This document shows, in pieces, positions 8,868 through 18,242 of a stretch of 64,000 nt of DNA. The stretch is from Flavobacteriaceae bacterium. GTDB lineage: Bacteria > Bacteroidota > Bacteroidia > Flavobacteriales > Flavobacteriaceae. Positions within the stretch are counted from its first letter, which is position 1. Each line of letters begins with the position of its first letter. The translations under genes and the position numbers were made by a program. The notes below the pieces were generated by a model. The model was not told the origin of the DNA. It ran no database searches and worked only from the letters and a program-made list of their open reading frames with translations. The stretch covers positions 434,001 to 498,000 of the forward strand of contig JANQSO010000007.1 in assembly GCA_028284005.1 (NCBI GenBank), written 5' to 3'.

Positions 8868-9590
8868 ATGAATATTACAAAAGATAGAACAGTTGCAGAG
8901 ATAGTAACAGAAAATATTAAAGCCTCTCACATTTTTAAAAAATACAACATAGACTTTTGTTGTGGAGGCGGTGTGACAATAGAGAAAGTTTGTTTAAAAA
9001 AGGGAATTGACTATGAACTTCTGGAAAAAGAGATTCTCGAAATAGATACTAAGGCAGAAGACTCTAATGACTATAATAAGTGGGAGCTACCCTTTTTAAT
9101 TGATTATATTGTCAATGTACATCATAAATATGTAACTGAAAATATCCCTTTGCTAAGTATGTATGCTACCAAGGTGGCAAAGGTACACGGACATCATTAC
9201 GAAGAAGTTGTTACCGTAAACAATCTGTTTCAAGAAGTGGCAAAAGAACTTTCTGCCCATATGATGAAAGAAGAACTTGTCCTCTTTCCATTCATAAAAC
9301 AACTGACCCGGGCAAAAAAAGAAGGAATAGTGCCTTCACGGCCACATTTTTCATCTGTTACAAACCCAATTAGCATGATGGAAAGTGAGCATGAAAACGC
9401 CGGAGATATTTTTAAAGAGATCTCAAAATTGACCCATAAGTATACACCGCCTGAAGGAGCCTGTAATACTTTTAGAGCACTTTATGACAAATTGGAAGAA
9501 TTTGAAGAGGATCTACATAAACACATCCATCTGGAGAATAACATTTTACATCCAAAAGCTATAAAATTAGAAGAAGAGGTGAGGCTATAA
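8868..9590 (+). CDS. ric: RIC/YtfE/ScdA di-iron protein for repair of iron-sulfur clusters
   Basis: The N-terminal ScdA_N domain has the CCGGG motif (Cys31-Cys32) after KYNIDF, followed by a hemerythrin-like four-helix domain with the expected His and Glu ligands: HHKYV, HGHHYEE, HMMKEELVLFPF, SEHENAG and HIHLENNILHP. RIC proteins repair clusters damaged by NO and release NO-bound iron. Placing it in the nirK transcript couples the repair enzyme to the source of NO. 240 aa is the usual length for the family. Confidence 0.93.
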   Translation: MNITKDRTVAEIVTENIKASHIFKKYNIDFCCGGGVTIEKVCLKKGIDYELLEKEILEIDTKAEDSNDYNKWELPFLIDYIVNVHHKYVTENIPLLSMYATKVAKVHGHHYEEVVTVNNLFQEVAKELSAHMMKEELVLFPFIKQLTRAKKEGIVPSRPHFSSVTNPISMMESEHENAGDIFKEISKLTHKYTPPEGACNTFRALYDKLEEFEEDLHKHIHLENNILHPKAIKLEEEVRL

Positions 9591-9592
9591 TT

Positions 9593-10816
9593 TTGTACTT
9601 TAGTTTTGTGGCCGATCTAAAAATACATATAAAAATAGCCCTTGGTTATTTTTTTATAACTGCGCTTTTAGGATTCCTTCTTCGGTTAGACCATATTAGT
9701 GATCTTTTGCCTAACTATAGATATATTGTACATACGCATTCGCATATTGCCTTACTGGGTTGGGTATATACTGCATTGACAACACTTATTTACCAACTCT
9801 TTTTACACAAAAAAGAGCTTTCAAAGAAGTACAGAATACTATTTCTCTTTACCCAGATCACGATAGTTGGTATGTTGATAACATTTCCCATACAGGGGTA
9901 TGGCCTGTTTTCAATTATTTTTTCAACCCTGTATCTTTTTGCTTCGTACGGATTCATGTGGTTTTTCATCAGATATACCTCCAAAGATCAAAAACAAACC
10001 TTTTCGTACAAATTAATTCGTGCAGGTCTATGGTATCTGGTAATTTCCAGTTTAGGGCCCTGGGTACTTGGAATCATAATGAATACGGCCGGTAGTTCTT
10101 CGGACTGGTATCGAAGTTCTATCTACTTTTTTCTTCACTTCCAATACAACGGATGGTTTATAGTAACTCTTTTCGGGATACTGTTCCATATACTTGAAAA
10201 AAGTATGGTTTCCATTTCGAAAAGGGAATTCAAGCTCTTTTTCCTGCTTTTGAATTTAGGTGTCATCTGCTCGTTCTTTACATCGATCTTGTGGCTAGAA
10301 CCGCATTCTTTTTTTTATGCAATAGCTCTTATCGCAGTATTATTGCATGGAATTGCATTCTATATTTTGTTTAAGAAGATTCGTAACAACTGGAAAGTAG
10401 TAAGGACTAAACTTGAAGGCAGTACGCAACTGCTTTTAAAAATTGCAGGAGCACTATTAGCAACCAAATTATTATTTCAGTTCAGTGGGTCACTACCGCA
10501 TTATGCATATCAGATTTCACAAAACATTGACCTTATAGTTGCTTTTTTACACTGGATCTTCTTAGGTGTAGTAAGCATTTGCATATTTGCTTTTTTAGGT
10601 CATTTCAAACTATTAGCCTATTCCGGGAAGGCTTTGCTTTTGTATATCGCGGGGTTCGCGTTAACTGAAATACTATTGTTCTACAAAGGGGCAGTTGCCT
10701 GGCTGGGAACAGTTTCTATTGACAATCTGCCAATGCTTATAACGATTTCCAGTGGAGTGCTTCTACTGGCAATAGGGATGCTGTTTTTAAAACAATTGAA
10801 CTTCAAAAAAAGCTAA
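9593..10816 (+). CDS. Polytopic membrane protein resembling heme-copper oxidase subunit I, with most active-site ligands missing
   Basis: About twelve hydrophobic segments. By eye three segments align with NorB of this window (numbering from the TTG at 9593). YIVHTHSHIALLGW (His47/49/51) matches helix II with its low-spin heme ligand. LHFQYNGWFIVTLFGIL (His182) matches HLWVEGVWELIMGGIL without gaps, with the NorB Glu as Asn186. AFLHWIFLG (His320) matches MHGHLAFWG, keeping the low-spin ligand but replacing the heme b3 ligand with Phe. So a single low-spin heme is plausible but catalysis is not. It starts at TTG 9593, or at GTG 9608, and overlaps the convergent gene by 4 nt. Function unknown; perhaps NO-related given its place after ric. 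Confidence 0.6.
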   Translation: MYFSFVADLKIHIKIALGYFFITALLGFLLRLDHISDLLPNYRYIVHTHSHIALLGWVYTALTTLIYQLFLHKKELSKKYRILFLFTQITIVGMLITFPIQGYGLFSIIFSTLYLFASYGFMWFFIRYTSKDQKQTFSYKLIRAGLWYLVISSLGPWVLGIIMNTAGSSSDWYRSSIYFFLHFQYNGWFIVTLFGILFHILEKSMVSISKREFKLFFLLLNLGVICSFFTSILWLEPHSFFYAIALIAVLLHGIAFYILFKKIRNNWKVVRTKLEGSTQLLLKIAGALLATKLLFQFSGSLPHYAYQISQNIDLIVAFLHWIFLGVVSICIFAFLGHFKLLAYSGKALLLYIAGFALTEILLFYKGAVAWLGTVSIDNLPMLITISSGVLLLAIGMLFLKQLNFKKS

Positions 10817-11427
10817 GCGGTTCTGTCCTCTACTAGTTTCAGGCTATCTACGATAGCAGAAATTTCTTCAACAATAGATTTTCCCTTGTCTTTGTTGTAC
10901 CAGATTTGAAGATTTTTTCTAAATTCATCATCTATCTTCCCGTGGGCAGCTTTATAATCCAATACCAATTTTGTAGCCGCTTTGGATCTTGCCCCCCATA
11001 AAGCCAGAACGTTATGATCTTCATCAACAATAATGACTTTTGGAATTGCCCTCGCACCATTGGTAAGAAATTTATCCATTAATTCGGGGTTTTCGTCGCG
11101 AAGTACAATTTTGAGCCCTACATTCTCTGAGGACAGTGCCATTTTGTTTAAATAAGGGAGTGTTTGTGCGGCATCGCCACACCATGCTTCGGTCAAAACA
11201 AGCCATATTTGTTTCGATCTGAGTCTTTTAAAAGATTCTGTTTCAGTAAGAGAAATCGTTTTATCCAAACGCTTCATCCTACTCAAATTGAGTTTTGTAA
11301 AATCTATTTTCTCCGGACTTTGTTCATTTCCGGTGGTCTTATGTTCCAAAACCATTTGCTTTACCAGTAGAATGTATTCATTATAACTCATACCGGCCTT
11401 AATACTGTCTTTTATTAAACTTTTCAT
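10813..11427 (-). CDS. Thioredoxin-fold protein (Thioredoxin_9 type)
   Basis: The core reads WLVLTEAWCGDAAQTLPYLN, followed by the cis-proline loop GARAIPKVI, so the fold is thioredoxin. The active site is CGDA, with a single cysteine, so it cannot form the usual disulfide. There is no signal peptide, hence it is cytoplasmic. It is the last gene of nadA-nadB-trx, 4 nt after nadB. Its partner is unknown; protection or repair of the iron-sulfur enzyme NadA would fit the position but is a guess. Confidence 0.75.
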   Translation of the reverse strand: MKSLIKDSIKAGMSYNEYILLVKQMVLEHKTTGNEQSPEKIDFTKLNLSRMKRLDKTISLTETESFKRLRSKQIWLVLTEAWCGDAAQTLPYLNKMALSSENVGLKIVLRDENPELMDKFLTNGARAIPKVIIVDEDHNVLALWGARSKAATKLVLDYKAAHGKIDDEFRKNLQIWYNKDKGKSIVEEISAIVDSLKLVEDRTA

Positions 11428-11431
11428 ATTT

Positions 11432-13003
11432 TTAATTTTGAGAGGTAGTTAGAATATTATCATAGTTAAAAAAAACACCTCTGTTTTCTTTTCTTTCAAG
11501 TGACTGTTCAATAATTAAATACGCCACAGCAATCATATTCCTCAGCTCACAAAGAGGTGTGGATATCTCTGCTTTGTTGTATAATTCTTCAACTCTTTTT
11601 TTCATTGTGGTCAAATGCCTCAAGGCTTTCAATAAATCTGTATTGGTACGTATAATTCCGGCATTGTCTCTCATCAATTCTTGTAATTCATTTAGGTCTT
11701 GCCGAATTAAATCTAAATCTATTGGGGCCCGAGTAGTTTCATTGAACCATCCGGAGACCTCAATTTCAGGCATCTTTGGATCATGTTCACACAGGTATTC
11801 ATATATGTTATGAGCATATACCAATGCTTCCAATAAAGAGTTTGAAGCCAATCTGTTAGCTCCATGTAATCCTGTTCCGGAAGATTCTCCGCAGGAAAAA
11901 AGATTTTCAATAGATGTTTTTCCGTTTTTATCTACCGCAATTCCACCACATACATAATGTGCGGCAGGTACGACAGGAATCCAGTCCTTAGTGATATCTA
12001 TATTATTGTTTATGCACGCTTTATAGATGTTCGGAAAATGTGCTAAAAACTTTGCTTTGTTCAAATGTGTACAATCCAAATAGACACATGAATCACCATG
12101 TTTTTTAAGTTCGTTGACAATACTTTGTGAAACAACATCTCGTGGAGCCAATTCTGCCATCTCGCTATAGTCTGGCATAAAACGATGTCCGTTCTTAGTT
12201 CGGAGGTATGCTCCAAACCCTCTAACTGCTTCAGAAATTAAAAACGAAACGCTTTCTTTATCATCATAAAGGGCCGTGGGATGAAATTGCACAAACTCCA
12301 TATCTTTTATTTGTGCTTTCACCCTGTACGCCATAGCTATACCATCGCCGGTGGCAATAACAGGATTGGTAGTATGTCCGTACACAACTCCAATACCTCC
12401 GGATGCCAATATGGTATGGTCTGCCTGAATTGTAAAAATATTTCCTGTTCTCTCATTGAGTACATCTGCTCCGCAGCAATATTTATTTTCTGCATCCATA
12501 CTTTCCGAAGGGCAGCCAGTAATTAGATCTATTGCAAAATGATATTGTAAGATCGTGATATTGGGAAGCTCATTTACTTTTCGCAACAATGCCCTTTCTA
12601 TTTCATACCCTGTTATATCTTTATAATGGATCACACGATATTCCGAATGCCCTCCTTCCTTAGCCAGATCCAGCTTTCCATCATTATCCGTGTCAAAATT
12701 AGCACCCCACCGCATAAGTTCTTTTAAGTGCTCCGGGCCTTCTTTAATCACCATCTTTACTACTTCTTCATCGCACAATCCGCCTCCTGCCGATAATGTA
12801 TCCCGAATATGTTTTTGAAAAGAGTCTTCTTCTGAATCCAGTACTGCCGCAACGCCTCCCTGAGCATACTTGGTATTGGACTCATCCTTGCTAGCCTTGG
12901 TAACAATAATACTTTCTTTATGCGGAAACCTTTCAGCAATTTTAATGGCAAAAGTAAGTCCTGCAACACCGGAGCCTATTATAAGAAAGTTTGTATCCTT
13001 CAT
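11432..13003 (-). CDS. nadB: L-aspartate oxidase
   Basis: Oxidises L-aspartate to iminoaspartate with FAD, the first step of de novo NAD synthesis. The FAD motif GSGVAGLTFAIKIAE is at the N-terminus, followed by TKYAQGGVAAVL, the family HPTALYD motif and the C-terminal helical domain. 523 aa matches NadB. NadB can reoxidise its flavin with fumarate instead of O2, so it works in anoxia. It sits 1 nt after nadA and shares the anaerobic-type promoter upstream of nadA. Confidence 0.95.
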   Translation of the reverse strand: MKDTNFLIIGSGVAGLTFAIKIAERFPHKESIIVTKASKDESNTKYAQGGVAAVLDSEEDSFQKHIRDTLSAGGGLCDEEVVKMVIKEGPEHLKELMRWGANFDTDNDGKLDLAKEGGHSEYRVIHYKDITGYEIERALLRKVNELPNITILQYHFAIDLITGCPSESMDAENKYCCGADVLNERTGNIFTIQADHTILASGGIGVVYGHTTNPVIATGDGIAMAYRVKAQIKDMEFVQFHPTALYDDKESVSFLISEAVRGFGAYLRTKNGHRFMPDYSEMAELAPRDVVSQSIVNELKKHGDSCVYLDCTHLNKAKFLAHFPNIYKACINNNIDITKDWIPVVPAAHYVCGGIAVDKNGKTSIENLFSCGESSGTGLHGANRLASNSLLEALVYAHNIYEYLCEHDPKMPEIEVSGWFNETTRAPIDLDLIRQDLNELQELMRDNAGIIRTNTDLLKALRHLTTMKKRVEELYNKAEISTPLCELRNMIAVAYLIIEQSLERKENRGVFFNYDNILTTSQN

Positions 13004-13004
13004 A

Positions 13005-13931
13005 TCATTTTGATAATTCTAACATCCGTTCTATTGGCTGTAGTGCCATTTTTCTGATATCCTCGGGGACTTCTATTTGTGGAGTTTCGTTATAAAGGCA
13101 ATCGTACAATTTTTGGAGAGTGTTCATTTTCATAAAGCTACACTCACTGCATGCGCAAGTATTATCTGCTTTTGCCGGAGCAGGAACTAACATCGTATCG
13201 GGAACTTCCTGCTGCATTTTATGTAGTATGCCGGCTTCGGTAGCTACTATATATTTTTCTAAAGGATGCTGTTTTACATACTTGATCATACCGGCTGTTG
13301 AGCCTATATAGGTTGCCGTATTTAAAATATGCTCTTCAGATTCCGGATGTGCTATTATTTTAGCGCCCGGATTCTCTTTATACAATGCAAGCAGTTTCTC
13401 AATGGAAAATGCTTCATGAACAATACAGGACCCGTCCCACAATAACATATTCCTCCCGGTTTTTCTGTTAATATACTTCCCCAGGTTCTTGTCCGGGGCA
13501 AATAGTATTGGAACTTTTTTGGGAATGGAGTTTACAATTTTCAGAGCATTGGATGATGTACAAACAATATCACTTAAAGCTTTGATCTCCGCAGAGCAAT
13601 TAATATATGTAATGACCACATGCTGTGGATGCGCCTTTATTAATTCACGGAATAATTCCGGCGGGCAGGAATCTGCCAGAGAGCAACCTGCATTTAGGTC
13701 GGGAAGTACTACTTTTTTTGACGGGTTCAATATTTTTGCTGTTTCCGCCATAAAGTGTACGCCAGCAAAAACAATAATATCTGCATTAGTTTCAGATGCT
13801 TTTTGAGATAAGCCTAAACTATCCCCCACAAAATCTGCTATTTCCTGTATTTCAGGTTGTTGATAGTAATGCGCGAGAATAATAGCATTTTTCTCTTTCT
13901 TGAGTTGTACTATTTTGCTAACTAAACTCAT
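13005..13931 (-). CDS. nadA: Quinolinate synthase A
   Basis: Condenses iminoaspartate with dihydroxyacetone phosphate to quinolinate, using an O2-sensitive 4Fe-4S cluster. Family features are [19 protein letters not shown] near the N-terminus, [13 protein letters not shown], the Cys in [10 protein letters not shown] and the C-terminal [11 protein letters not shown]. 308 aa is typical. First gene of nadA-nadB-trx, with a TGAT-N4-ATCA box upstream in activator position. Confidence 0.95.
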   Translation of the reverse strand: MSLVSKIVQLKKEKNAIILAHYYQQPEIQEIADFVGDSLGLSQKASETNADIIVFAGVHFMAETAKILNPSKKVVLPDLNAGCSLADSCPPELFRELIKAHPQHVVITYINCSAEIKALSDIVCTSSNALKIVNSIPKKVPILFAPDKNLGKYINRKTGRNMLLWDGSCIVHEAFSIEKLLALYKENPGAKIIAHPESEEHILNTATYIGSTAGMIKYVKQHPLEKYIVATEAGILHKMQQEVPDTMLVPAPAKADNTCACSECSFMKMNTLQKLYDCLYNETPQIEVPEDIRKMALQPIERMLELSK

Positions 13932-13958
13932 GAGTTACTACAATTATATTTTTGACCG

Positions 13959-14001
13959 CAAAATTATGGGTATATGAAATCAATAAATATGATAAAAATC
14001 A
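13959..14001 (-). promoter_or_regulatory. CRP/FNR-type box and -7 element of nadAB
   Basis: Box TGATaaaaATCA (plus-strand reading) at 13990-14001; -7 TAATTTTG on the minus strand at 13966-13959. Spacing is 35 nt centre to centre. Confidence 0.8.
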
Positions 14002-14039
14002 CTTATAAGGCAATATATAGAGCGCTTTTGCAGAATTTG

Positions 14040-15404
14040 TCAATTATCTTTTACAGCTGTTGATTGAACATTGGGATATTTTTCCCGGATTCCGGTTAAA
14101 AACACTTTTACAATAGGTATTGAGATCATTACAATAGCTATAAAAAGACCTACTCCAAAAACAAAAAACGAGATAAAAACCAAAGTCAATCCTTCTTGCA
14201 TTTCAGAAAACAACCCTTCCTTTACAACATACATCCAATAACTTTTTTTAATACCGGCTACAAGCAGGGAACACCAAAAAAAGAAAAGTGAGATATTGAA
14301 TATCATAAATCCTTTTTTTATCAAAAACCGGTCTGTTGCAAAGTGTTTATTTACTTTCGATGTAGTAAACAACAAAGCAGAAAGTAAAATGGTTGTATTT
14401 ATCCCAATGGTCGTACCCATAGAATGTGCAACGGTTATATGAGTTCCGTGCGTAAAAAAGTTAATGGCAGGGATAGAAATCAGTAATGCAAGAATTAAAT
14501 TCAGAAATATCCAAAAGTCTGTAGCCAATAAAAAGCGATATGCCATTGGATGATTATCTTTCTCAATTTTCGGTAAAGTGCGTTTCCAATTAAAAATAAT
14601 GGTTGCCAGGACGATCCATTCTGTCATACTAACTCCATATGCTACATATCGTATCCATGGATAGGTTGGCAATATATAGGTATGGTGTGCCCACCCGAAC
14701 ATAAGATTGGTGAGGCCCAGAAAATAAAAGAAAAATGCTGTCTTGTTCTTAGCGAAAGAATCATCTCCTTTAATTTTGGTCATCAAATACATGGAGATCC
14801 CATACACCAGCATATTCCATGATCCGGTAAAAGAACCATAAGACTTCCATTGTACGGACATGTCCTTTATAAAATGTAGCCTGAAGAAGTCAAAAAACCA
14901 GAGATGTGCCTCACACAAGTGAAAGATCATAAATACAATCCCAGTTCCCCACATCCAATAATATACCGGCCAGTTCCTAACATTTTTATATAATGTCTTA
15001 AAGTAATTGATCCCAAATAATGCCCAACCTATAAGAATAGGGATAATGAGTACTGGTGTAAAAGACAGATACTCGCGCCCTTCTGTTTTACCAAATAAAA
15101 AAGAAGCATATATAGCGATACCTGTAAGAAAAAATATCCATAAATGAATTTTCATCAATGCTGTAGAATAGAATCTAAGTTTTTCCACATATACCATAAA
15201 AAAATAGATACATCCCGAAGCAGAGAGAACGATCCAGGAGATTACCGAAGTAACATGGAAAGGACGCAATGTTGAAAAGGGAAAATGTTCTTTTAGAAAA
15301 TCCGGCAGAAGGTATTGCAGCGATGTACACAATCCAAAAAATACTCCCAGAAGTAATGAGGTAATAGCAAAAATTAAAAAATAAAGAGGTGTTTTATTTC
15401 TCAT
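14040..15404 (-). CDS. NorB-like heme-copper oxidase family catalytic subunit with altered active-site ligands
   Basis: About twelve membrane helices and clear gap-free similarity to NorB. Aligned to NorB of this window: helix II His50 is kept (low-spin heme), the helix VI FeB ligand His is Tyr189, the FeB-site glutamates are Thr193 and Asn197, the HH pair is kept as His240-His241, the heme b3 ligand His327 is kept, and the second low-spin ligand is Met329. A canonical cNOR site therefore cannot form. It is co-transcribed with a NorC-like cytochrome (11 nt overlap). Substrate unknown: NO, O2 or a sensor role are open. Not a pseudogene by appearance, since the frame and helices are intact. Confidence 0.75.
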   Translation of the reverse strand: MRNKTPLYFLIFAITSLLLGVFFGLCTSLQYLLPDFLKEHFPFSTLRPFHVTSVISWIVLSASGCIYFFMVYVEKLRFYSTALMKIHLWIFFLTGIAIYASFLFGKTEGREYLSFTPVLIIPILIGWALFGINYFKTLYKNVRNWPVYYWMWGTGIVFMIFHLCEAHLWFFDFFRLHFIKDMSVQWKSYGSFTGSWNMLVYGISMYLMTKIKGDDSFAKNKTAFFFYFLGLTNLMFGWAHHTYILPTYPWIRYVAYGVSMTEWIVLATIIFNWKRTLPKIEKDNHPMAYRFLLATDFWIFLNLILALLISIPAINFFTHGTHITVAHSMGTTIGINTTILLSALLFTTSKVNKHFATDRFLIKKGFMIFNISLFFFWCSLLVAGIKKSYWMYVVKEGLFSEMQEGLTLVFISFFVFGVGLFIAIVMISIPIVKVFLTGIREKYPNVQSTAVKDN

Positions 15405-15825
15405 TCTTATACTTTATTTTCACCCAACCGCTAACTTCTATATTTGCATCGTAGTTTGGATAATATCCGGTGCTGTCTACAAATTTTAAATACTCTACAA
15501 TAGCCTCTTTTTCTTTTTCAGAAAAATTGAATTTTGGCATGGCCTTTACACCGCTGTTCAAGAAGGCTTTTATATATAAAGGCCCTTTATCCTGGTGAGA
15601 AAAGGTATTTGTAAGGTCCGGACCCAAATAACCCCCGAGTCCATATATCTGATGGCAGCTCCAACAATTGTTAGTTTGCCACAATTGCTGCCCCTCAATT
15701 GCTTTAGGAGTTAATATGATAGATGTAGTATAACGTTCGGAATTATAGATCACATAATTATAAACCGAAAAAATTACAATTAGTAAGGCAAGGATAAGAA
15801 TGTACTTTTTTGTAATTCCTGACAT
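15394..15825 (-). CDS. NorC-like membrane-anchored cytochrome c
   Basis: A single N-terminal membrane segment (ILILALLIVIFSVYNYVIY) is followed by a monoheme domain with CWSCH, then GGYLGPDLTN and the likely axial Met in KAMPKF. The order and length (143 aa) match NorC (compare CMGCH and AYYAPELT in the norC of this window). It would feed electrons to the NorB-like subunit encoded 11 nt into its 3' end. Confidence 0.85.
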   Translation of the reverse strand: MSGITKKYILILALLIVIFSVYNYVIYNSERYTTSIILTPKAIEGQQLWQTNNCWSCHQIYGLGGYLGPDLTNTFSHQDKGPLYIKAFLNSGVKAMPKFNFSEKEKEAIVEYLKFVDSTGYYPNYDANIEVSGWVKIKYKNEK

Positions 15826-15847
15826 TATTCAATAGATGATTGGTGCT

Positions 15848-15890
15848 TAAATATATTTATATACTTAGTTGCGAAATATGATTTATCTCA
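15848..15890 (-). promoter_or_regulatory. CRP/FNR-type box and -7 element of the NorC/NorB-like pair
   Basis: Box TGATttatCTCA (plus-strand reading, one mismatch) at 15879-15890; -7 TATATTTA on the minus strand at 15855-15848. Spacing is 35 nt, as at the other sites. Confidence 0.7.
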
Positions 15891-15916
15891 GGTTTTAAAA
15901 TTATTTACCAAAAACA

Positions 15917-17779
15917 TTAATCCGCAATCCTTTTAACACCAGACCTTTTAAACTTATCTTTAGTCATCATCTTAACTCTGTGAGTTGACAGATTATTTGC
16001 AAATTGTTTTTTGTGGTAATGTCTTAAACGGTGCTCATTCTGGCGTCCGGAGCTAAAACTTGATATTCTTTTCAGGTAGCCAATAACACGTGTTGCATGA
16101 TCCACATTTACAGAATCACAATTACTGCATTTGTATAAAGTTCTTTTATCTATATATTCACATTCATTACATATTGTAATTCTTATGTTGAAACAAAAAT
16201 AGTTGCATCCTGCAGCAGCTGTTGCATGGATTAGTTTAACAAATCCTTCCCGGTTAGGGGTTTCTTCAAGATTGAGATGCAGGGCCGAACCTCCATCCAG
16301 ATATTTTATAATTTCGTTTCCATGCAAAATTATCTTATCCAATGAATTTGTTTCTTCGTCTTCTACTACATAGAAATAAGAATTATAGCAATCTCTGGGC
16401 ACTAACAGTCCATCTGCTCTATCCCATTTTGCATTTTTTACTCCCAGGTTTTCAGCCGGAACAAATTCTGTATTGAACATATATCCGTATTTCTGTTTTG
16501 CCAATTTATTTTCATCGTAAATGGCTTTGAGGTATGTGTTTATGAATTTTTTATAGGTTGGGTTATTTCCTACTTTGATCCCAAGGCTTTCTGCTGCTTC
16601 TACCATTCCATTGATACCAATAGTTAAGAATTGCTTGTCCAGTGAAATAAAGTTTGCATCGTAAACCGGTAACAGGCCGGCTTCTTTATACTCTTCAACC
16701 AATTTTCTATACGCTACCTGATATTGATGTATCTTCCTAACCTCCTCGACAATATTGGCTCCCTTTTGTATCAACCTGTTCATATTAAGGGTGATCACAT
16801 TAATGGATCCTGTTGCTACCCCTCCTGCCCCTAAAGAATAGCTAAAAGTATTATCACTAATCTCATTTCTTAAACGGCAGCATGAAGCAAGGCTATCTGC
16901 ATTTTCAGATTGATATATGAAAAATGAATTTCCTTCACTTAGTTCCTGTGCGCACATATTCGTAAAATCCATATCGGCTGGTTTTCCATCTTTTACCAGC
17001 ATGGCCGCTGTTACTACGGGAAATGTTAGTATGGCTTTACTTCGTTCTGCATTGAACCATTTCATGAAGTATTTCTGAAGTTTTTTAACGCTTTCCCACT
17101 TAGGCTTGGTCATATCCGGAAATAAAAACTCTCCAAACATACTATTGAAATAAGATTCATCATACAAAGAGATATTCCAAAAAACAGATTGATACCCTCT
17201 TGCTGCCGCCGGTTGGTTGATAGCATACACAACATGCTGTAAATGATTGGCTATCATTTTTTCATTCGTCTTCAAATACTCTTTTCCATAATCTTTTCTT
17301 GCAAAGTGGTCAAAGTACAATAGGAACTCGACTGTTGCCAATGCCCCGGCAAATTGAGAGCTTACTGCAAACACAAGATTGACAAACTCACCACAAAAGC
17401 TTTCCAAATGTTTGGGAGCCCTGCTTTCTCCGCCAATTTTTGTAAGTCCGTCAAGCAAAAAAGGGTACATACTAATAGAAACACAATAGGGTTTCAATGA
17501 AGTTTCATCATGCACGTAGATCTCATGTGCTTCAATTTGCCTTATATATTCGTTAGCGGTCTCTTCACCAAATAACAGTTCTATTTTTCGTTTTACCAAA
17601 GCTCTGTTCACTTGTATATTGACATCTTTATTAAGTTCTGCTTCCATAGTTGCAATATTCTTGGAAGTAACATTGGCATTGGCATCTACCTTTGAACCAT
17701 CCGCAGCATTGGCAGATTGAATATAACTATCTATAAATTCAATTTTCTTGGCAACCTGAGTGTCTGTTAGTCGTATCAT
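15917..17779 (-). CDS. nrdD: Anaerobic (class III) ribonucleoside-triphosphate reductase
   Basis: Makes dNTPs with a glycyl radical installed by NrdG, so it works only without O2. 620 aa, without an N-terminal ATP-cone. A C-terminal zinc site is formed by CNECEY and CSNCDS. The glycyl-radical loop is RVIGYLK followed by SSFSSGRQNEHR, with Gly578 the likely radical residue. The 40 residues after it are basic and longer than usual. It overlaps nrdG by 4 nt. Confidence 0.93.
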   Translation of the reverse strand: MIRLTDTQVAKKIEFIDSYIQSANAADGSKVDANANVTSKNIATMEAELNKDVNIQVNRALVKRKIELLFGEETANEYIRQIEAHEIYVHDETSLKPYCVSISMYPFLLDGLTKIGGESRAPKHLESFCGEFVNLVFAVSSQFAGALATVEFLLYFDHFARKDYGKEYLKTNEKMIANHLQHVVYAINQPAAARGYQSVFWNISLYDESYFNSMFGEFLFPDMTKPKWESVKKLQKYFMKWFNAERSKAILTFPVVTAAMLVKDGKPADMDFTNMCAQELSEGNSFFIYQSENADSLASCCRLRNEISDNTFSYSLGAGGVATGSINVITLNMNRLIQKGANIVEEVRKIHQYQVAYRKLVEEYKEAGLLPVYDANFISLDKQFLTIGINGMVEAAESLGIKVGNNPTYKKFINTYLKAIYDENKLAKQKYGYMFNTEFVPAENLGVKNAKWDRADGLLVPRDCYNSYFYVVEDEETNSLDKIILHGNEIIKYLDGGSALHLNLEETPNREGFVKLIHATAAAGCNYFCFNIRITICNECEYIDKRTLYKCSNCDSVNVDHATRVIGYLKRISSFSSGRQNEHRLRHYHKKQFANNLSTHRVKMMTKDKFKRSGVKRIAD

Positions 17780-18234
17780 GAATGTTCGGTTTTTATAAAT
17801 AAATGATTGAGTATTTTATTTGTTTTTACTTCTATAAATCTTTGGTTGGTTCTTTGGGAGTCCAGCCCTCCCAACGATACCTTCCAACGGCCTGTTTTTA
17901 TCCAGTTAAGCTGATCCAAAATTTCTTTGTCTACTTCTTCTTCTCCCGTGTACAAACATGTTTTATAATTCTCTTCCCTGGCTATTTTAAGAAGCTCGAC
18001 AAGTTTCTTTTTGTGCCACTCGCCTCCCATAAAGACCACACAACTGGCCAACCCTTTATAACGACAAATCGTTTGGCAAAAAACCTTTTTAGTTAACTTT
18101 TTTCCTTTTCCTTTTTTCCACAAATGTGTCGAATGGCATCCTTCACACCTTAACGAACAACCGGAAATGGAAAAACATAAACTTACTTCTCCGGGTACTT
18201 CCTGAAGTACTACTTGAAAATCTTGAAAATACAT
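17776..18234 (-). CDS. nrdG: Anaerobic ribonucleotide reductase activating protein
   Basis: Radical-SAM activase that generates the glycyl radical on NrdD. The cluster motif is SGCSLRCEGCHSTHLW (C-x3-C-x2-C). 152 aa fits NrdG. It is first in the nrdG-nrdD transcript. Unlike most neighbours it has no TGAY-N4-RTCA box; instead an AAAAGA-N8-TCTTTT dyad lies only 8 nt before the start codon. Confidence 0.92.
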   Translation of the reverse strand: MYFQDFQVVLQEVPGEVSLCFSISGCSLRCEGCHSTHLWKKGKGKKLTKKVFCQTICRYKGLASCVVFMGGEWHKKKLVELLKIAREENYKTCLYTGEEEVDKEILDQLNWIKTGRWKVSLGGLDSQRTNQRFIEVKTNKILNHLFIKTEHS

Positions 18235-18242
18235 TTGATATT

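Noticed and set aside
9588-9595. TAATTTTG as a promoter for the heme-copper-oxidase-like gene
   Set aside because: It overlaps the ric stop and the TTG start of the next gene, leaving no leader, and no box lies 35 nt upstream.
14040-15404. NorB-like gene as a pseudogene
   Set aside because: The frame is intact, all helices are present, it keeps a partner cytochrome and has an activator-type promoter; the changes are confined to specific ligands.
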